Source of the DNA: Methylobacterium sp. | Lineage (GTDB): Bacteria > Pseudomonadota > Alphaproteobacteria > Rhizobiales > Beijerinckiaceae | Assembly (NCBI GenBank): GCA_002928875.1 | Contig: PERO01000019.1 | Location: 62,001-126,000, forward strand | Length of the DNA: 64,000 bases | Direction of reading: 5' to 3' | Shown: piece after piece, positions 45,374-54,001 of the stretch | Layout of the letters: every line of letters starts with the position of its first letter | Numbering within the stretch: the first letter of the stretch is position 1 | Notes under the pieces: generated by a model | Seen by the model: only the letters and a program-made list of their open reading frames with translations | What the model was told of the DNA's origin: nothing | Databases searched by the model: none | Program-made: the position numbers and the translations under genes

Positions 45374-46483
45374 ATGGCGCGCCGTGCCTTCCTGCATCGC
45401 ATCTCCGCGTCGAGCCCGGATGATGTCTCGGGCCTCGCGGCGGCGATTGCCGAGGGGCGAATCCGTCCCGAGGGCATTGTCGCGATCCTCGGCAAGACCG
45501 AGGGCAATGGCTGCGTGAACGATTTCACCCGTGCCTTCGCCGTGCAATCGCTGCAGATCGAGTTGAAACGTCATCTGCCGGCGGAGGAGGCCGAGGCCGT
45601 GTGCTGCGTCATGTCCGGCGGCACGGAAGGCGCGCTGGCGCCGCATTGGCTGGTGTTCGAACGCCGCGAGGTGGCCGAGCCCGCGCAGGCCGCGCTCGCC
45701 ATCGGCCGGGCCCGGACACGCGAGATCCGCCCGGAGGAACTGGGCCGCATGGCGCAGGTCCATGCGGTGGCGGCGGGCGTGCGCGCGGCGATGGCCGATG
45801 CCGGCATCGCGAGCCCTGATGAAGTGCATTTCGTGCAGATCAAATGCCCGCTGATGACCGCGCAACGCGTGGCCGAGGCCGCCTCGCGCGGGGCGACGGT
45901 CGCGATCCGCGACACGCTGAAATCCATGGGCTTTTCGCGCGGGGCCTCGGCGCTGGGCGTGGGCCTCGCATTGGGTGAAATCCCCGAAGCCGCGCTTTCC
46001 GATGGCGTGATCGCGAAGGATGTGACGCTCTTTTCGGGCCGCGCCTCCACCTCCGCCGGCATCGAGCTGATGGATCACGAGATCGTCGTGCTCGGCATGT
46101 CGGGGGAATGGGCCGGGCCACTCGCGATCGACCATGCCGTGATGGCCGATGCCATCGATATCGAGCCTGTGCGCGCCGCTTTGCAGCGCCTGGGGCTTGG
46201 CGCGCGGGGGCAGCTCACGCCGGCCGAACGCGGCCAGCTCGTGGCGCTTCTCGCCAAGGCCGAGCCTTCCACGACCGGCGTTTTGCGCGGCTTCCGCCAC
46301 ACCATGCTGGACGATTCCGACATTTCCGCCACCCGCCATGCCCGCGCCTTCGTCGCCGGCGCGCTCGCGGGGTTGGTGGGCCATGCCGAGATTTTCGTGT
46401 CCGGCGGGGCCGAGCATCAGGGCCCCGACGGCGGCGGACCCGTGGCCGTCATCATCGACCGAACAACAGGGACAATCTCATGA
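45374..46483 (+). CDS. Ring-opening amidohydrolase: cyanuric acid hydrolase or barbiturase
   Basis: A 369-residue member of the rare AtzD/TrzD/barbiturase family, which has three internally repeated domains and no metal-type active site. The three expected Lys/Ser pairs are visible: Lys41 (L-G-K-T-E-G-N-G) with Ser81 (M-S-G-G-T-E), Lys157 (Q-I-K-C-P) with Ser225/227 (R-A-S-T-S-A-G), Lys295 (A-K-A-E-P) with Ser343 (V-S-G-G-A-E-H). It opens cyanuric acid to 1-carboxybiuret or barbiturate to ureidomalonate. Linked atzE/F/G/H genes favour cyanuric acid. The ATG at 45374 is 8 bp after the upstream stop. Confidence 0.9.
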   Translation: MARRAFLHRISASSPDDVSGLAAAIAEGRIRPEGIVAILGKTEGNGCVNDFTRAFAVQSLQIELKRHLPAEEAEAVCCVMSGGTEGALAPHWLVFERREVAEPAQAALAIGRARTREIRPEELGRMAQVHAVAAGVRAAMADAGIASPDEVHFVQIKCPLMTAQRVAEAASRGATVAIRDTLKSMGFSRGASALGVGLALGEIPEAALSDGVIAKDVTLFSGRASTSAGIELMDHEIVVLGMSGEWAGPLAIDHAVMADAIDIEPVRAALQRLGLGARGQLTPAERGQLVALLAKAEPSTTGVLRGFRHTMLDDSDISATRHARAFVAGALAGLVGHAEIFVSGGAEHQGPDGGGPVAVIIDRTTGTIS

Positions 46484-46902
46484 CAGCGGATGTCATCAAG
46501 CGCGGACCGGCCGATTTCGAGACCTTCCGCATCAAGCCCGGCGATACCAACCGCATGGCGCTCTTCATCGATCCCGTGAAGGACAAGGTGCCGTTCGTGG
46601 GCTTCGTCGAGGTTTTCGACAAGGGCGGCGCGACCCCGCCCAACACGCATATCGAGGCCTACGAGGTGTTCTACGTGCTCGAAGGCGAGGGCGAGGCGAC
46701 CTGCGCCGGCAAGACCGTGCCGATCGCCAAAGGCGATTTCCTCGCCGTGCCGCCGGGCCACGAGCATATCGTGACGAATACCGGCGAGGGCCGGCTCTAC
46801 TGCATCACGTTCATGCTGCCCAACGAGGGCTTTGCAGAGCTGGTCCGCTCGGGGCAGAAGGAACCACTCGACGCCCTCGATCTTTCCACGCTCACCGCCT
46901 GA
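46480..46902 (+). CDS. Cupin-domain protein
   Basis: A 140-residue single-cupin protein. The first cupin motif contains N-T-H-I-E-A-Y-E-V-F-Y-V-L-E-G-E-G and the second G-D-F-L-A-V-P-P-G-H-E-H, giving the usual His/Glu/His metal set. It overlaps the ring-opening hydrolase by 4 bp (ATGA). Function is unknown; an isomerase, decarboxylase or ligand-sensing role on the pathway is possible. Confidence 0.82.
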   Translation: MTADVIKRGPADFETFRIKPGDTNRMALFIDPVKDKVPFVGFVEVFDKGGATPPNTHIEAYEVFYVLEGEGEATCAGKTVPIAKGDFLAVPPGHEHIVTNTGEGRLYCITFMLPNEGFAELVRSGQKEPLDALDLSTLTA

Positions 46903-46910
46903 GGTTCCCC

Positions 46911-47846
46911 ATGCATCACCATCTCGAAGCCGGCGCCCGCACCTGCCACTGGGGTTATTTCGATGCCTCGCGCGAGCCGGTTCTGACCGTGAAGAACGGC
47001 GATACCGTCACCATCGACACCCTGACCGGCCCGCCCGAAATGGTGCCGCCGAAATCCTTCCACACCCCGCCCGAACTCTTCGAGGTGCACAAGCATTGCG
47101 AGCGCTTCGCCGGCGCGCCGCATATCCTCACCGGTCCCGTGGCGATCGAGGGTGCCGAGCCGGGCGACGTGCTGGAGGTGCGCATTCTCGATGTGAAGCT
47201 CCGGCAGGATTGGGGCTTCAACTTCATCCGCCCGCTCGGCGGCACGCTGCCGGATGACTTTCCCGAAGGGCGCATCCTCAACATCCCGCTCGACGAGAAG
47301 ACCATGCTCGGGCATCTGCCCTTCGGCGTGGATATCCCGCTAAAGCCGTTCTTCGGGGTGATGGGCGTGTCGCCGCCGAAGAACTGGGGGCGGATCACCT
47401 CGGTCATCCCGCGCGCGCATGGCGGCAACATCGACAACAAGCAGCTCGTGGCCGGCACGACGCTCTTCCTGCCGGTGCATCGGCCGGGCGCGCTGTTCTC
47501 GGCCGGGGATGGCCATGGCGCGCAGGGCGACGGCGAAGTCTGCCTCACCGCGATCGAGACCGCTTTGCAGGGCACGTTCGAGTTCATCGTCCGCAAGGAC
47601 ATGAAGCTCGCGCAGCCCCGCGCCGAGACCGCCACGCACATCATCACCATGGGCTTCGACCCGAGCCTCGACCGGGCCATGGACATCGCGCTGCGCGAGA
47701 TGATCGACTACCTCTGCCAGACGAAGAACCTCGCCCCGCTCGATGCCTACACGCTCTGCTCGGTCGGCGTCGATTTCCACGTGACGCAGACCGTGAACAC
47801 CTCGAAGGGCGTGCATGGCATGCTGCCGAAATCGCTCTTCGCATGA
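46911..47846 (+). CDS. Acetamidase/formamidase-family protein (FmdA-like)
   Basis: A 311-residue protein of the acetamidase/formamidase family: an N-terminal beta domain with V-K-N-G-D-T-V-T-I, the central G-P-V-A-I-E-G-A-E-P-G-D-V-L near 80, and A-G-D-G-H-G-A-Q-G-D-G-E-V near 205 holding metal-binding His/Asp/Glu. Such enzymes release ammonia from small amides. In the operon it could process a C1 or C2 amide by-product of ring degradation. Confidence 0.88.
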   Translation: MHHHLEAGARTCHWGYFDASREPVLTVKNGDTVTIDTLTGPPEMVPPKSFHTPPELFEVHKHCERFAGAPHILTGPVAIEGAEPGDVLEVRILDVKLRQDWGFNFIRPLGGTLPDDFPEGRILNIPLDEKTMLGHLPFGVDIPLKPFFGVMGVSPPKNWGRITSVIPRAHGGNIDNKQLVAGTTLFLPVHRPGALFSAGDGHGAQGDGEVCLTAIETALQGTFEFIVRKDMKLAQPRAETATHIITMGFDPSLDRAMDIALREMIDYLCQTKNLAPLDAYTLCSVGVDFHVTQTVNTSKGVHGMLPKSLFA

Positions 47847-48508
47847 GCGGAACGCCCGCCGCCCTCTCGCTCGATTTCGAGGCGCTCACCCCGCGCGAGC
47901 GCTACAAGCTGCTGATCGGCGCGGTGGTGCCGCGCCCGATCGCGCTGGTCACGACGATCTCGAAGGCGGGCGTGGTGAATGCCGCGCCGTTCAGTTTCTT
48001 CAACTGCCTCTCGGCCGATCCCGGCATCCTGGCGCTGGGCGTGGAATATCGCGCCTCGGGCGAGCCGAAGGATACCGGGCTGAACGCGCGCGAAACCGGG
48101 TTCTTCACGGTGAATATCGTCTCGATGGCCATCATGGACGCGATGAATGTCTGCGCCGTGCCCTTCGCGCCGGAGATCGATGAACTGCAGGCGGCAGGCC
48201 TCACGGCCCGGCCGGGCGTGAAGGCGCCGTGCCCGTGGATCGGCGAAAGCCCGGCGGCCTTCGAGTGTCGCCACCATTCGACGCTCACGATCAGCCATTC
48301 GCGCGAGATCATCCTCGGCGAGATCGTGCATGCGCATCTGCACGAGCGGGTCATCAACCGCGAGAACCTGCATGTCGATCCCGCGGCACTCGATGCCGTG
48401 GGCCGCATGGGCGGGCATGGCTATGCGACGACGCGGGACTATTTCGACCTGCCGACCATGTCGGTGGCGGAATGGGAGCTGCGCAGCAGCGCGCGGCCTC
48501 TGCCCTAG
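47843..48508 (+). CDS. Flavin reductase family / FMN-binding split-barrel protein
   Basis: A 221-residue protein with the flavin reductase fold. R-P-I-A-L-V-T-T near 31 and N-A-A-P-F-S-F-F near 47 bind FMN, and E-I-V-H-A-H near 160 completes the dimeric barrel. It overlaps the formamidase-like gene by 4 bp and ends the operon. No oxygenase partner is encoded nearby, so it may act on the heterocycle directly or serve a partner elsewhere. Confidence 0.88.
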   Translation: MSGTPAALSLDFEALTPRERYKLLIGAVVPRPIALVTTISKAGVVNAAPFSFFNCLSADPGILALGVEYRASGEPKDTGLNARETGFFTVNIVSMAIMDAMNVCAVPFAPEIDELQAAGLTARPGVKAPCPWIGESPAAFECRHHSTLTISHSREIILGEIVHAHLHERVINRENLHVDPAALDAVGRMGGHGYATTRDYFDLPTMSVAEWELRSSARPLP

Positions 48509-48513
48509 GTCAG

Positions 48514-48598
48514 TGGTGCCCCCTGCCGGACTCGAACCGGCACGCCATGCGGCTCGCGATTTTAAGTCGCGTGCGTCTACCGGTTCCGCCAAGGGGGC
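48514..48598 (-). tRNA. tRNA-Leu (anticodon UAA)
   Basis: Read on the minus strand, the 85-nt sequence folds as a class II tRNA with CCA encoded. The acceptor stem is GCCCCCT/AGGGGGC, the anticodon stem CGCGA/TCGCG encloses loop CTTAAAA with anticodon TAA, a long variable arm follows, and the T-arm is GCCGG-TTCGAGT-CCGGC. The discriminator base is A, as required for leucine. It lies at the 3' end of the flavin reductase gene in opposite orientation. Confidence 0.96.
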
Positions 48599-48669
48599 TA
48601 TGAGGCTGCGCCTCATCCGGGAACAGGGGAGGGGATAGCGGGCTCGCTGCTCCGGCGCAATCGCGCCGC

Positions 48670-48912
48670 TCACACGATGACGACACCCACATCCGTCGCG
48701 CCGCGGCGCACCACCTTCACGCGCTCGCTGAGCTTCCGGCGGGCGACATGCAGAACGAACGTGTCCGGCACCTTGCTGAAATCGGCGCCGGCGAGGCGCA
48801 TCCCCTTGTCGGAGATGTCGTGCACCTCGCACGGCACCACTTCGATCCCGTTGAGCATGATTTCTCCCCTGAGATAGCACGGCATCCGGGGATCGATACG
48901 GCGTTCTGCCAT
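48670..48912 (-). CDS. PilZ-domain protein (short)
   Basis: An 80-residue single PilZ domain. The c-di-GMP-binding motifs are R-R-I-D-P-R at residues 4-9 (RxxxR at 5 and 9) and D-I-S-D-K-G (DxSxxG) near 33. It should be a cytosolic c-di-GMP receptor with no output domain. It is 23 bp downstream of a second PilZ gene on the same strand. Confidence 0.88.
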   Translation of the reverse strand: MAERRIDPRMPCYLRGEIMLNGIEVVPCEVHDISDKGMRLAGADFSKVPDTFVLHVARRKLSERVKVVRRGATDVGVVIV

Positions 48913-48935
48913 GGTCGTCTTCCTGTATTGGGAAC

Positions 48936-49349
48936 TCAGCTCCGGTCGATCGTGATGCGCTCCAGCGCCGAGCGCATCGTCGCGATCTGCCGTTTCAGCT
49001 GGGCAACATCGGCCTCGAGCCCCTCGATTCGCGCGGCCACGGCCCGGTCATTCGCCGGGGCGGGCGCGGCGAGGCCGGTTTCAGCGCCATTGGCCGCCTT
49101 GTGGGCGTGAAACTGCACGCCGACCTCGTCGCCGTGGCGCCAGATGATCGTGCAGCGCTCGTGCATGTGGCGCTGCGCGACATCGAGATCGAAAGGGTCG
49201 GGGAGGGGCACCGAGCGCGCGATCTGCAACCGCGCGCCTTCCTGGGACAGGTCACGGACCGTGCATTCCAGACGGATCGCTCCGCCGGAATGGACGATCT
49301 CGCCCCGCAGGAAAGAGCGGATGCGAGGATGGTGACGATGCTCCTGCAT
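48936..49349 (-). CDS. PilZ-domain protein with C-terminal coiled coil
   Basis: A 137-residue protein. The PilZ domain starts at once, with H-R-H-H-P-R giving RxxxR at 5 and 9 and D-L-S-Q-E-G near 35. After about residue 95 comes an alanine/proline linker and a heptad-like helix (I-E-G-L-E-A-D-V-A-Q-L-K), a probable dimerisation coiled coil. The start at 49349 places the motif at the N-terminus; a longer frame to 49484 is possible. It is paired with the shorter PilZ gene. Confidence 0.85.
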   Translation of the reverse strand: MQEHRHHPRIRSFLRGEIVHSGGAIRLECTVRDLSQEGARLQIARSVPLPDPFDLDVAQRHMHERCTIIWRHGDEVGVQFHAHKAANGAETGLAAPAPANDRAVAARIEGLEADVAQLKRQIATMRSALERITIDRS

Positions 49350-49440
49350 CTGCCTCACGCGACCCGAAAACCAAGAAAACCAAGGGCATCCTACCGAAAA
49401 GCCGTTAAAGGTTTCTGGCATCGGTGCGCGGGGCTGGCCG

Positions 49441-50667
49441 CTAGCCCGTAAGGCTCTCCGCATCATGCGCGTAAATCCACGCATAGCGGTTCAGCGCCGC
49501 ATCGCGCGGCAGCAACCGGAGAGTCGTGTCCCGCGCCAGTGCCAGCGGTCCCGAAAGGTGGTAGATCCGCCCCTGGCTGCGCGCGCCGGACTGGATGCGG
49601 GCCGTCCGCGCGATCCGCACGCGATCATACCGCGCGAGTGCGCCGGCAATGGGCGCGGGATGGCCGGCGGTGCCGAGATGGGCCGCGAGGCTCGCGCCAT
49701 CCTCGATCGCCTGGCTCGCTCCCTGCGCGAGGAAGGGCAGCATGGCGTGGGCCGCATCGCCCAGCAATGTCACGCGGCCGCGCGACCAGCGGCTTTCCGG
49801 CGCGCGATCGAGCAGCGCCCAGCGGTTCCAGCCGGGGCTCGCGGCGATCAGCGCGCGCGCATCCTCATCCCACCGGGCGAAGAGCCGCGTGAGCACATCG
49901 GGATCACCCGGCGCGTTCCAGCCTTCCTCGAGCCAGGGTTCGTCGATGATCGCGACGACATTCACCGCTTCCCCGCCCGAGACCGGATAATGCACGAGAT
50001 GCGCGTTCGGTCCGAGCCAGAGATTGACCTTCGCCTCGCGCGCGAAGATCGGGGCGGCCTCACGCGGGACCAGCCCGCGCCAGGCGGTCTTGCCCTGCGG
50101 CTGCGATGGCTGCGGCAGCCCGGAGAGCGGTCGCACGCGCGACCAAAGTCCATCCGCCCCGACGAGCAGATCGGCCGCGATGCGCACGGTCACGCCGGAT
50201 GCGGTCTCGAAAATACCGGTCACCTGGTCGTCGGTCTCGCGCAGATCGATGATGCGATGGCCCAGGCGGAAGGCGATGCCCGACGTCTTCTCCGCGCGCT
50301 GGCGCAGGACATTCTGCAGGTCGCCGCGATGGATGACGAGAAAGGGCGCGCCGAACCGCTGCTCCGCCGCCTTGCCCAGAACCGGGCGCGACAGAACCGT
50401 CCCATCATGCCGGCGCACCACCATCTCCTGGGGGCGCACGGCGAGATCGGTGAAATCCGCCATCATTCCAAGGCGCGCGAGCAGGCGTGTCGCGTTGGGC
50501 GACAATTGCAGGCCGGCGCCGGCTTCGTGCAGCGTCGCCTCGCGTTCGGCGATGGTCACGCGCCAGCCCGCGCGCACCAGGAACAGGGCCGTGGCAAGCC
50601 CGCCGATTCCCGCGCCGACAATCAGGGCATGGCGGGGGGCGGGCGAGGCGGGGTCGTCGTCCGGCAT
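49441..50667 (-). CDS. FAD-dependent monooxygenase (salicylate hydroxylase-like)
   Basis: A 408-residue class A flavoprotein monooxygenase. The N-terminal Rossmann motif is G-A-G-I-G-G-L near 18, the D-G motif L-L-V-G-A-D-G-L-W-S is near 170 and the second FAD motif G-D-A-A-H-A-M-L-P-F near 300. It hydroxylates an aromatic compound using NAD(P)H. No dedicated catabolic genes adjoin it, so the substrate is unknown. It ends about 90 bp from the PilZ gene start. Confidence 0.9.
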   Translation of the reverse strand: MPDDDPASPAPRHALIVGAGIGGLATALFLVRAGWRVTIAEREATLHEAGAGLQLSPNATRLLARLGMMADFTDLAVRPQEMVVRRHDGTVLSRPVLGKAAEQRFGAPFLVIHRGDLQNVLRQRAEKTSGIAFRLGHRIIDLRETDDQVTGIFETASGVTVRIAADLLVGADGLWSRVRPLSGLPQPSQPQGKTAWRGLVPREAAPIFAREAKVNLWLGPNAHLVHYPVSGGEAVNVVAIIDEPWLEEGWNAPGDPDVLTRLFARWDEDARALIAASPGWNRWALLDRAPESRWSRGRVTLLGDAAHAMLPFLAQGASQAIEDGASLAAHLGTAGHPAPIAGALARYDRVRIARTARIQSGARSQGRIYHLSGPLALARDTTLRLLPRDAALNRYAWIYAHDAESLTG

Positions 50668-50682
50668 GGCCGGCCGGTCTCC

Positions 50683-50931
50683 TCAGGCCGCCTTGGCATC
50701 ATGCCAGAGCGCATCCGCCGGTGCGCAGAGCGTCGGAGCCAGGCTGGCATCGTAGCGGAAGAGCGTCGAGCAATAGGGGCAGACGATCTCGCTGTCCGAA
50801 CCCATGTCGAGGAAGATATGCGGATGATCGAAAGGCGGCTTCGCGCCGATGCACATGAATTCCCTGACGGCGACGCGGATGAGGGGGAGGCCAGCGTCAT
50901 TTCTGAAATGCGGGATGGACGTGGCGGCCAT
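50683..50931 (-). CDS. Zinc-finger-domain protein, NDUFS6-like (COG4391)
   Basis: An 82-residue protein with the zinc-binding pattern seen in the mitochondrial complex I subunit NDUFS6 and its alphaproteobacterial relatives: C27 followed by H-P-H-I-F-L-D-M-G, then C-P-Y-C-S-T-L-F. The likely role is in respiratory complex I stability. It starts at 50931 and lies 15 bp before the monooxygenase gene on the same strand. Confidence 0.82.
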   Translation of the reverse strand: MAATSIPHFRNDAGLPLIRVAVREFMCIGAKPPFDHPHIFLDMGSDSEIVCPYCSTLFRYDASLAPTLCAPADALWHDAKAA

Positions 50932-51087
50932 GACAGCTCCTGACGATGCGGGTTGAGGCCGCGTTGTACCGCCTTTGGCCGCAACCTCCAAGCATCGCTT
51001 TTCAAACCGGGTCCATCGTGAGCCGGCTCCGCAATGCGAGCCCCTTCGCCCTTGCCAAGCCGGGGCCGGGCGCGATACGCCCGCCTT

Positions 51088-51861
51088 ATGCTGCAGCATT
51101 TTCGCCATGACGGCCTGAACCTCGCCTTTCTCGACCGCTTCGACGGCGGCCACGGCACGCCCGTGCTGCTGATCCACGGCTTCGCGTCCTCTATTGCGAC
51201 CAACTGGGAAGGCCCGGCCTGGATCAAGACCTACGCCTCCGCGGGCTACCGCGTGATCGCGATCGAGAATCGCGGCCACGGCGCTTCCGACAAGCCGCGC
51301 GAGCCGGCCGCCTATGACACGCACCGCATGGCGGCGGATGCCGTGGCCCTGCTCGATCATCTCGGCATCGACCGGGCTTTCGTGCAGGGGTATTCGATGG
51401 GCGCGCGCATCTCGGCCTTCCTGGCGCTGCGCCACCCGGAGCGCGTGAGAGCGCTGGCGCTCGGCGGGCTCGGCCTGCACCTCATCGAGGGGGTCGGCCT
51501 GCCGCTCGGCATCGCGGAAGCGCTGGAGGTCGAGGACAAATCGACGATTACCGATCCGACGCAGCGCATGTTCCGGCTCTTCGCGGAAGCGAACAGGGGC
51601 GATCTCGCGGCACTCGCCGCCTGCATCCGGGGCTCCCGGCAGGCCCTGACCCGCGAGGAGGCGGCGAGCATTCGCGTGCCGACGATCATCTGCGTCGGCA
51701 CGAATGATCCCATCGCCGGCCCGCCGCAGCCGCTGGCGGCCGTGATGCCGGAAGCGCGCGCTTTCGACATCGTCGGGCGCGATCACAACCTGGCGGTGGG
51801 CGACAAGACCCATCGCGCGGCCGTGCTGGCCTTTTTTGAAAGCGAGCGCGGCGCGCTCTGA
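51088..51861 (+). CDS. Alpha/beta hydrolase
   Basis: A 257-residue alpha/beta hydrolase. The nucleophile elbow is G-Y-S-M-G near 99, the oxyanion strand L-L-I-H-G-F near 30, the acid lies in G-T-N-D-P and the histidine in G-R-D-H-N. The substrate is unknown. ATG at 51088 gives the family N-terminus. It stands alone between divergent and downstream genes. Confidence 0.87.
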   Translation: MLQHFRHDGLNLAFLDRFDGGHGTPVLLIHGFASSIATNWEGPAWIKTYASAGYRVIAIENRGHGASDKPREPAAYDTHRMAADAVALLDHLGIDRAFVQGYSMGARISAFLALRHPERVRALALGGLGLHLIEGVGLPLGIAEALEVEDKSTITDPTQRMFRLFAEANRGDLAALAACIRGSRQALTREEAASIRVPTIICVGTNDPIAGPPQPLAAVMPEARAFDIVGRDHNLAVGDKTHRAAVLAFFESERGAL

Positions 51862-51968
51862 ACCACCCCATGCGGATTTGATCGGTTCCGGGGGTCGCAA
51901 TTTTAACGGCGCGACCCTAGGATGGGAGAAGAAAGCCGCTTCGTTTCCTTGCTTCGGGAGAAGATCGC

Positions 51969-52793
51969 ATGAGCGCCGGAAACGCCGTCGAACGCCGTAA
52001 CGCCGTCTCGCAAGTCGATCCCGTCTGGTCGAAGCTGCGGGCCGAGGCGGAGGCGGTGCGCAGTGCCGAGCCTTCCCTCGCCGGCGTGATGCTGGCGACC
52101 ATCCTGCAGCAGCCGAGCCTCGAGGCGGCGGTGGCGCACCGGATCGCCGAGCGCCTGCACCACGCGGATCTTCCCGCGACGCTCATTCGCCAGGCCTTCG
52201 CGGAATTGGTGGAGGGCAACCCGGCCTATCGCGAGATCCTGCGGGCGGATATCGGCGCGGTGATCGACCGCGACCCGGCCTGCGACCGCATCATCGAGCC
52301 GGTGATGTATTTCAAGGGCTTCCAGGCCATCCAGACCCATCGCCTCGCGCATTGGCTGTGGCGGACCGGACGACGCGATTTCGCGCTCTACCTGCAGAGC
52401 CTGTCCTCGGCGGTGTTCCAGACCGACATTCACCCGGCCGCGCCCTTCGGCAAGGGCATCTTCTTCGATCACGCCACGGGCATCGTCGTGGGCGAGACGG
52501 CGGCACTCGAGGATAATGTCTCGATCCTGCAGGGCGTCACGCTCGGCGGCACCGGCAAGGAGGATGGCGACCGCCACCCCAAGGTGCGCCATGGCGTGCT
52601 GATCGGTGCGGGCGCCAGCATCCTCGGCAATATCGAGATCGGCCATTGCGCGCGCATCGCCGCCGGCTCGGTGGTGTTGAAGGCGGTTCCGCCCTGCACC
52701 ACGGTGGCGGGCGTGCCGGCGAAGGTGATCGGCGAGGCGGGCTGCGCCGAACCGGCGCGCGCCATGGATCAGCTCATCCAGTCTGCCAGCTGA
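51969..52793 (+). CDS. cysE: Serine O-acetyltransferase
   Basis: A 274-residue hexapeptide-repeat acyltransferase making O-acetylserine for cysteine synthesis. The helical N-terminal domain is followed by D-I-H-P-A-A-P-F-G near 156, the catalytic D-H-A-T-G-I-V-V-G-E and left-handed beta-helix repeats from about 180. The C-terminal tail lacks an obvious terminal isoleucine for CysK binding. It is followed by the DUF3126 gene. Confidence 0.94.
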   Translation: MSAGNAVERRNAVSQVDPVWSKLRAEAEAVRSAEPSLAGVMLATILQQPSLEAAVAHRIAERLHHADLPATLIRQAFAELVEGNPAYREILRADIGAVIDRDPACDRIIEPVMYFKGFQAIQTHRLAHWLWRTGRRDFALYLQSLSSAVFQTDIHPAAPFGKGIFFDHATGIVVGETAALEDNVSILQGVTLGGTGKEDGDRHPKVRHGVLIGAGASILGNIEIGHCARIAAGSVVLKAVPPCTTVAGVPAKVIGEAGCAEPARAMDQLIQSAS

Positions 52794-52908
52794 GATTATC
52801 CGCGCGCTTTGCGTGCATGGTGGCTTGCCGGGCCTCGCGGAGCATGGCAAGCGGAAGGCCACGCGCGAATCCCGCGCGGGCCAGGACGCATGCGACGGAG
52901 TGATGGCG

Positions 52909-53121
52909 ATGGATAAGGCGGTTCTCACCAAGCTCGAAACCTATCTGCGCCGGCAGTTCTCCAATGCCGCGATCCGCGTCGTCGCGCGCCCGAAGAAGAA
53001 GGATTCCGCCGAGGTCTATATGGGCGATGAGTTCATCGGCGTGCTGACCGAGGACAAGGAAGACGGCGATACGTCCTATTTCTTCGAGATGGCGATCCTC
53101 GACGTCGATCTGGAAGACTGA
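52909..53121 (+). CDS. DUF3126-family small protein
   Basis: A 70-residue acidic protein matching DUF3126, a family that is nearly confined to alphaproteobacteria and often follows cysE. Conserved features include L-R-R-Q-F and K-K-D-S-A-E-V-Y near the middle and E-D-G-D-T-S-Y-F-F-E-M-A-I-L-D-x-D at the C-terminus. Function is unknown. ATG at 52909 has CGGAG eight bases upstream; ATG at 52903 is possible. Confidence 0.85.
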   Translation: MDKAVLTKLETYLRRQFSNAAIRVVARPKKKDSAEVYMGDEFIGVLTEDKEDGDTSYFFEMAILDVDLED

Positions 53122-53167
53122 TCTCTGTCGCGACGCCGGTTCGGCCTTCGCCCGAAAGCGCTCTCGC

Positions 53168-53830
53168 TCAGCCCTCGTCGCGCCCGCGCATCCGGCCGAT
53201 GATCTGCAAAGTTTCCGTGCCCATGCGCCGCCATTCGCCGAGCGCGCGGGCGGGAAAGCGCAATTCGGCCTCGATGCCATCCTGGCGCAGCCGCGTGATG
53301 CAGGGTTCGACATCCGGCTCTGCACTGCGCGGGCAGAGCGCGATGAACAGCCGGCCGCCGACACCGCCCAAAGCCCCGGCGCCGATGAACAATTCCCGAT
53401 CCTCGTACGGCGTTCCGGCGCGGAAGCGGCGCATCACCAGCCCGCCATGCATCTGCGTCGTCTCCGGCGCGAGAAACCGGGCATAGATCTGCTGAAGCTG
53501 CTCGGCCGGCGGGGCCTTGGGCCCCGGATTGGTGAGCACGAGGTGCAGCCATTCGGGCGCGGGCTCGCCGGCCTTGCGCGGCAGGTTCAGCGCCAGCGGC
53601 TGGTAAGTCACCCGTTCCATCCGCAGGTCGAGCCGCGCGAGGCGGCCACCGCCCTGCTGGGCCGGTTCGGCGATCAGCGCGCGCGGCACCACGAGCGGCA
53701 ATCCGGCGAGGTCGATCTGCACGTCACCCGTCGGCGGGCCCGGGGGTGCGGGCGCGCGCAGCAGCAGGGCGGCATTGGCGGCAACCGCCAGGCCCAGCAG
53801 TCCCGTCGCGAGAAGCCATCGTGCCAGCAT
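53168..53830 (-). CDS. Hypothetical exported or membrane-anchored protein
   Basis: A 220-residue protein with an N-terminal hydrophobic segment (about 4-25), a proline-rich stretch near 30, then a soluble region with two cysteines around A-L-C-P and P-C-I-T. No family is recognised. It is probably periplasmic. It diverges from the next small membrane gene across about 170 bp. Confidence 0.65.
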   Translation of the reverse strand: MLARWLLATGLLGLAVAANAALLLRAPAPPGPPTGDVQIDLAGLPLVVPRALIAEPAQQGGGRLARLDLRMERVTYQPLALNLPRKAGEPAPEWLHLVLTNPGPKAPPAEQLQQIYARFLAPETTQMHGGLVMRRFRAGTPYEDRELFIGAGALGGVGGRLFIALCPRSAEPDVEPCITRLRQDGIEAELRFPARALGEWRRMGTETLQIIGRMRGRDEG

Positions 53831-53848
53831 GGGATGATCTCACCCCGG

Positions 53849-53868
53849 CATGGTTAACCAAACGTAAA
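53849..53868 (+). promoter_or_regulatory. Possible CtrA-type site upstream of a divergent gene pair
   Basis: The motif TTAA (53854-53857) is followed seven bases later by TAAA (53865-53868), one mismatch from the alphaproteobacterial CtrA consensus TTAA-N7-TTAA. It lies in the divergent gap between two small genes. By length alone such a match could arise by chance. Confidence 0.25.
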
Positions 53869-54001
53869 GATTCCGCGTCGCTTGCGCCGAAATGGCGCTA
53901 AAACCGTGTGCATGGATTTCGCATCGGAGCGGGCAGGCAGGCCGCGCATCCGCGCGAAGCCGCCCGACATGTCCGGCGTAACCCCCGGGAGGTTTGACGC
54001 G

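Noticed and set aside
48514..48598. tRNA-Leu as an integration site for a mobile island
   Set aside because: No integrase gene or direct repeat of the tRNA end was seen on either side, and neighbouring genes look native in base use.
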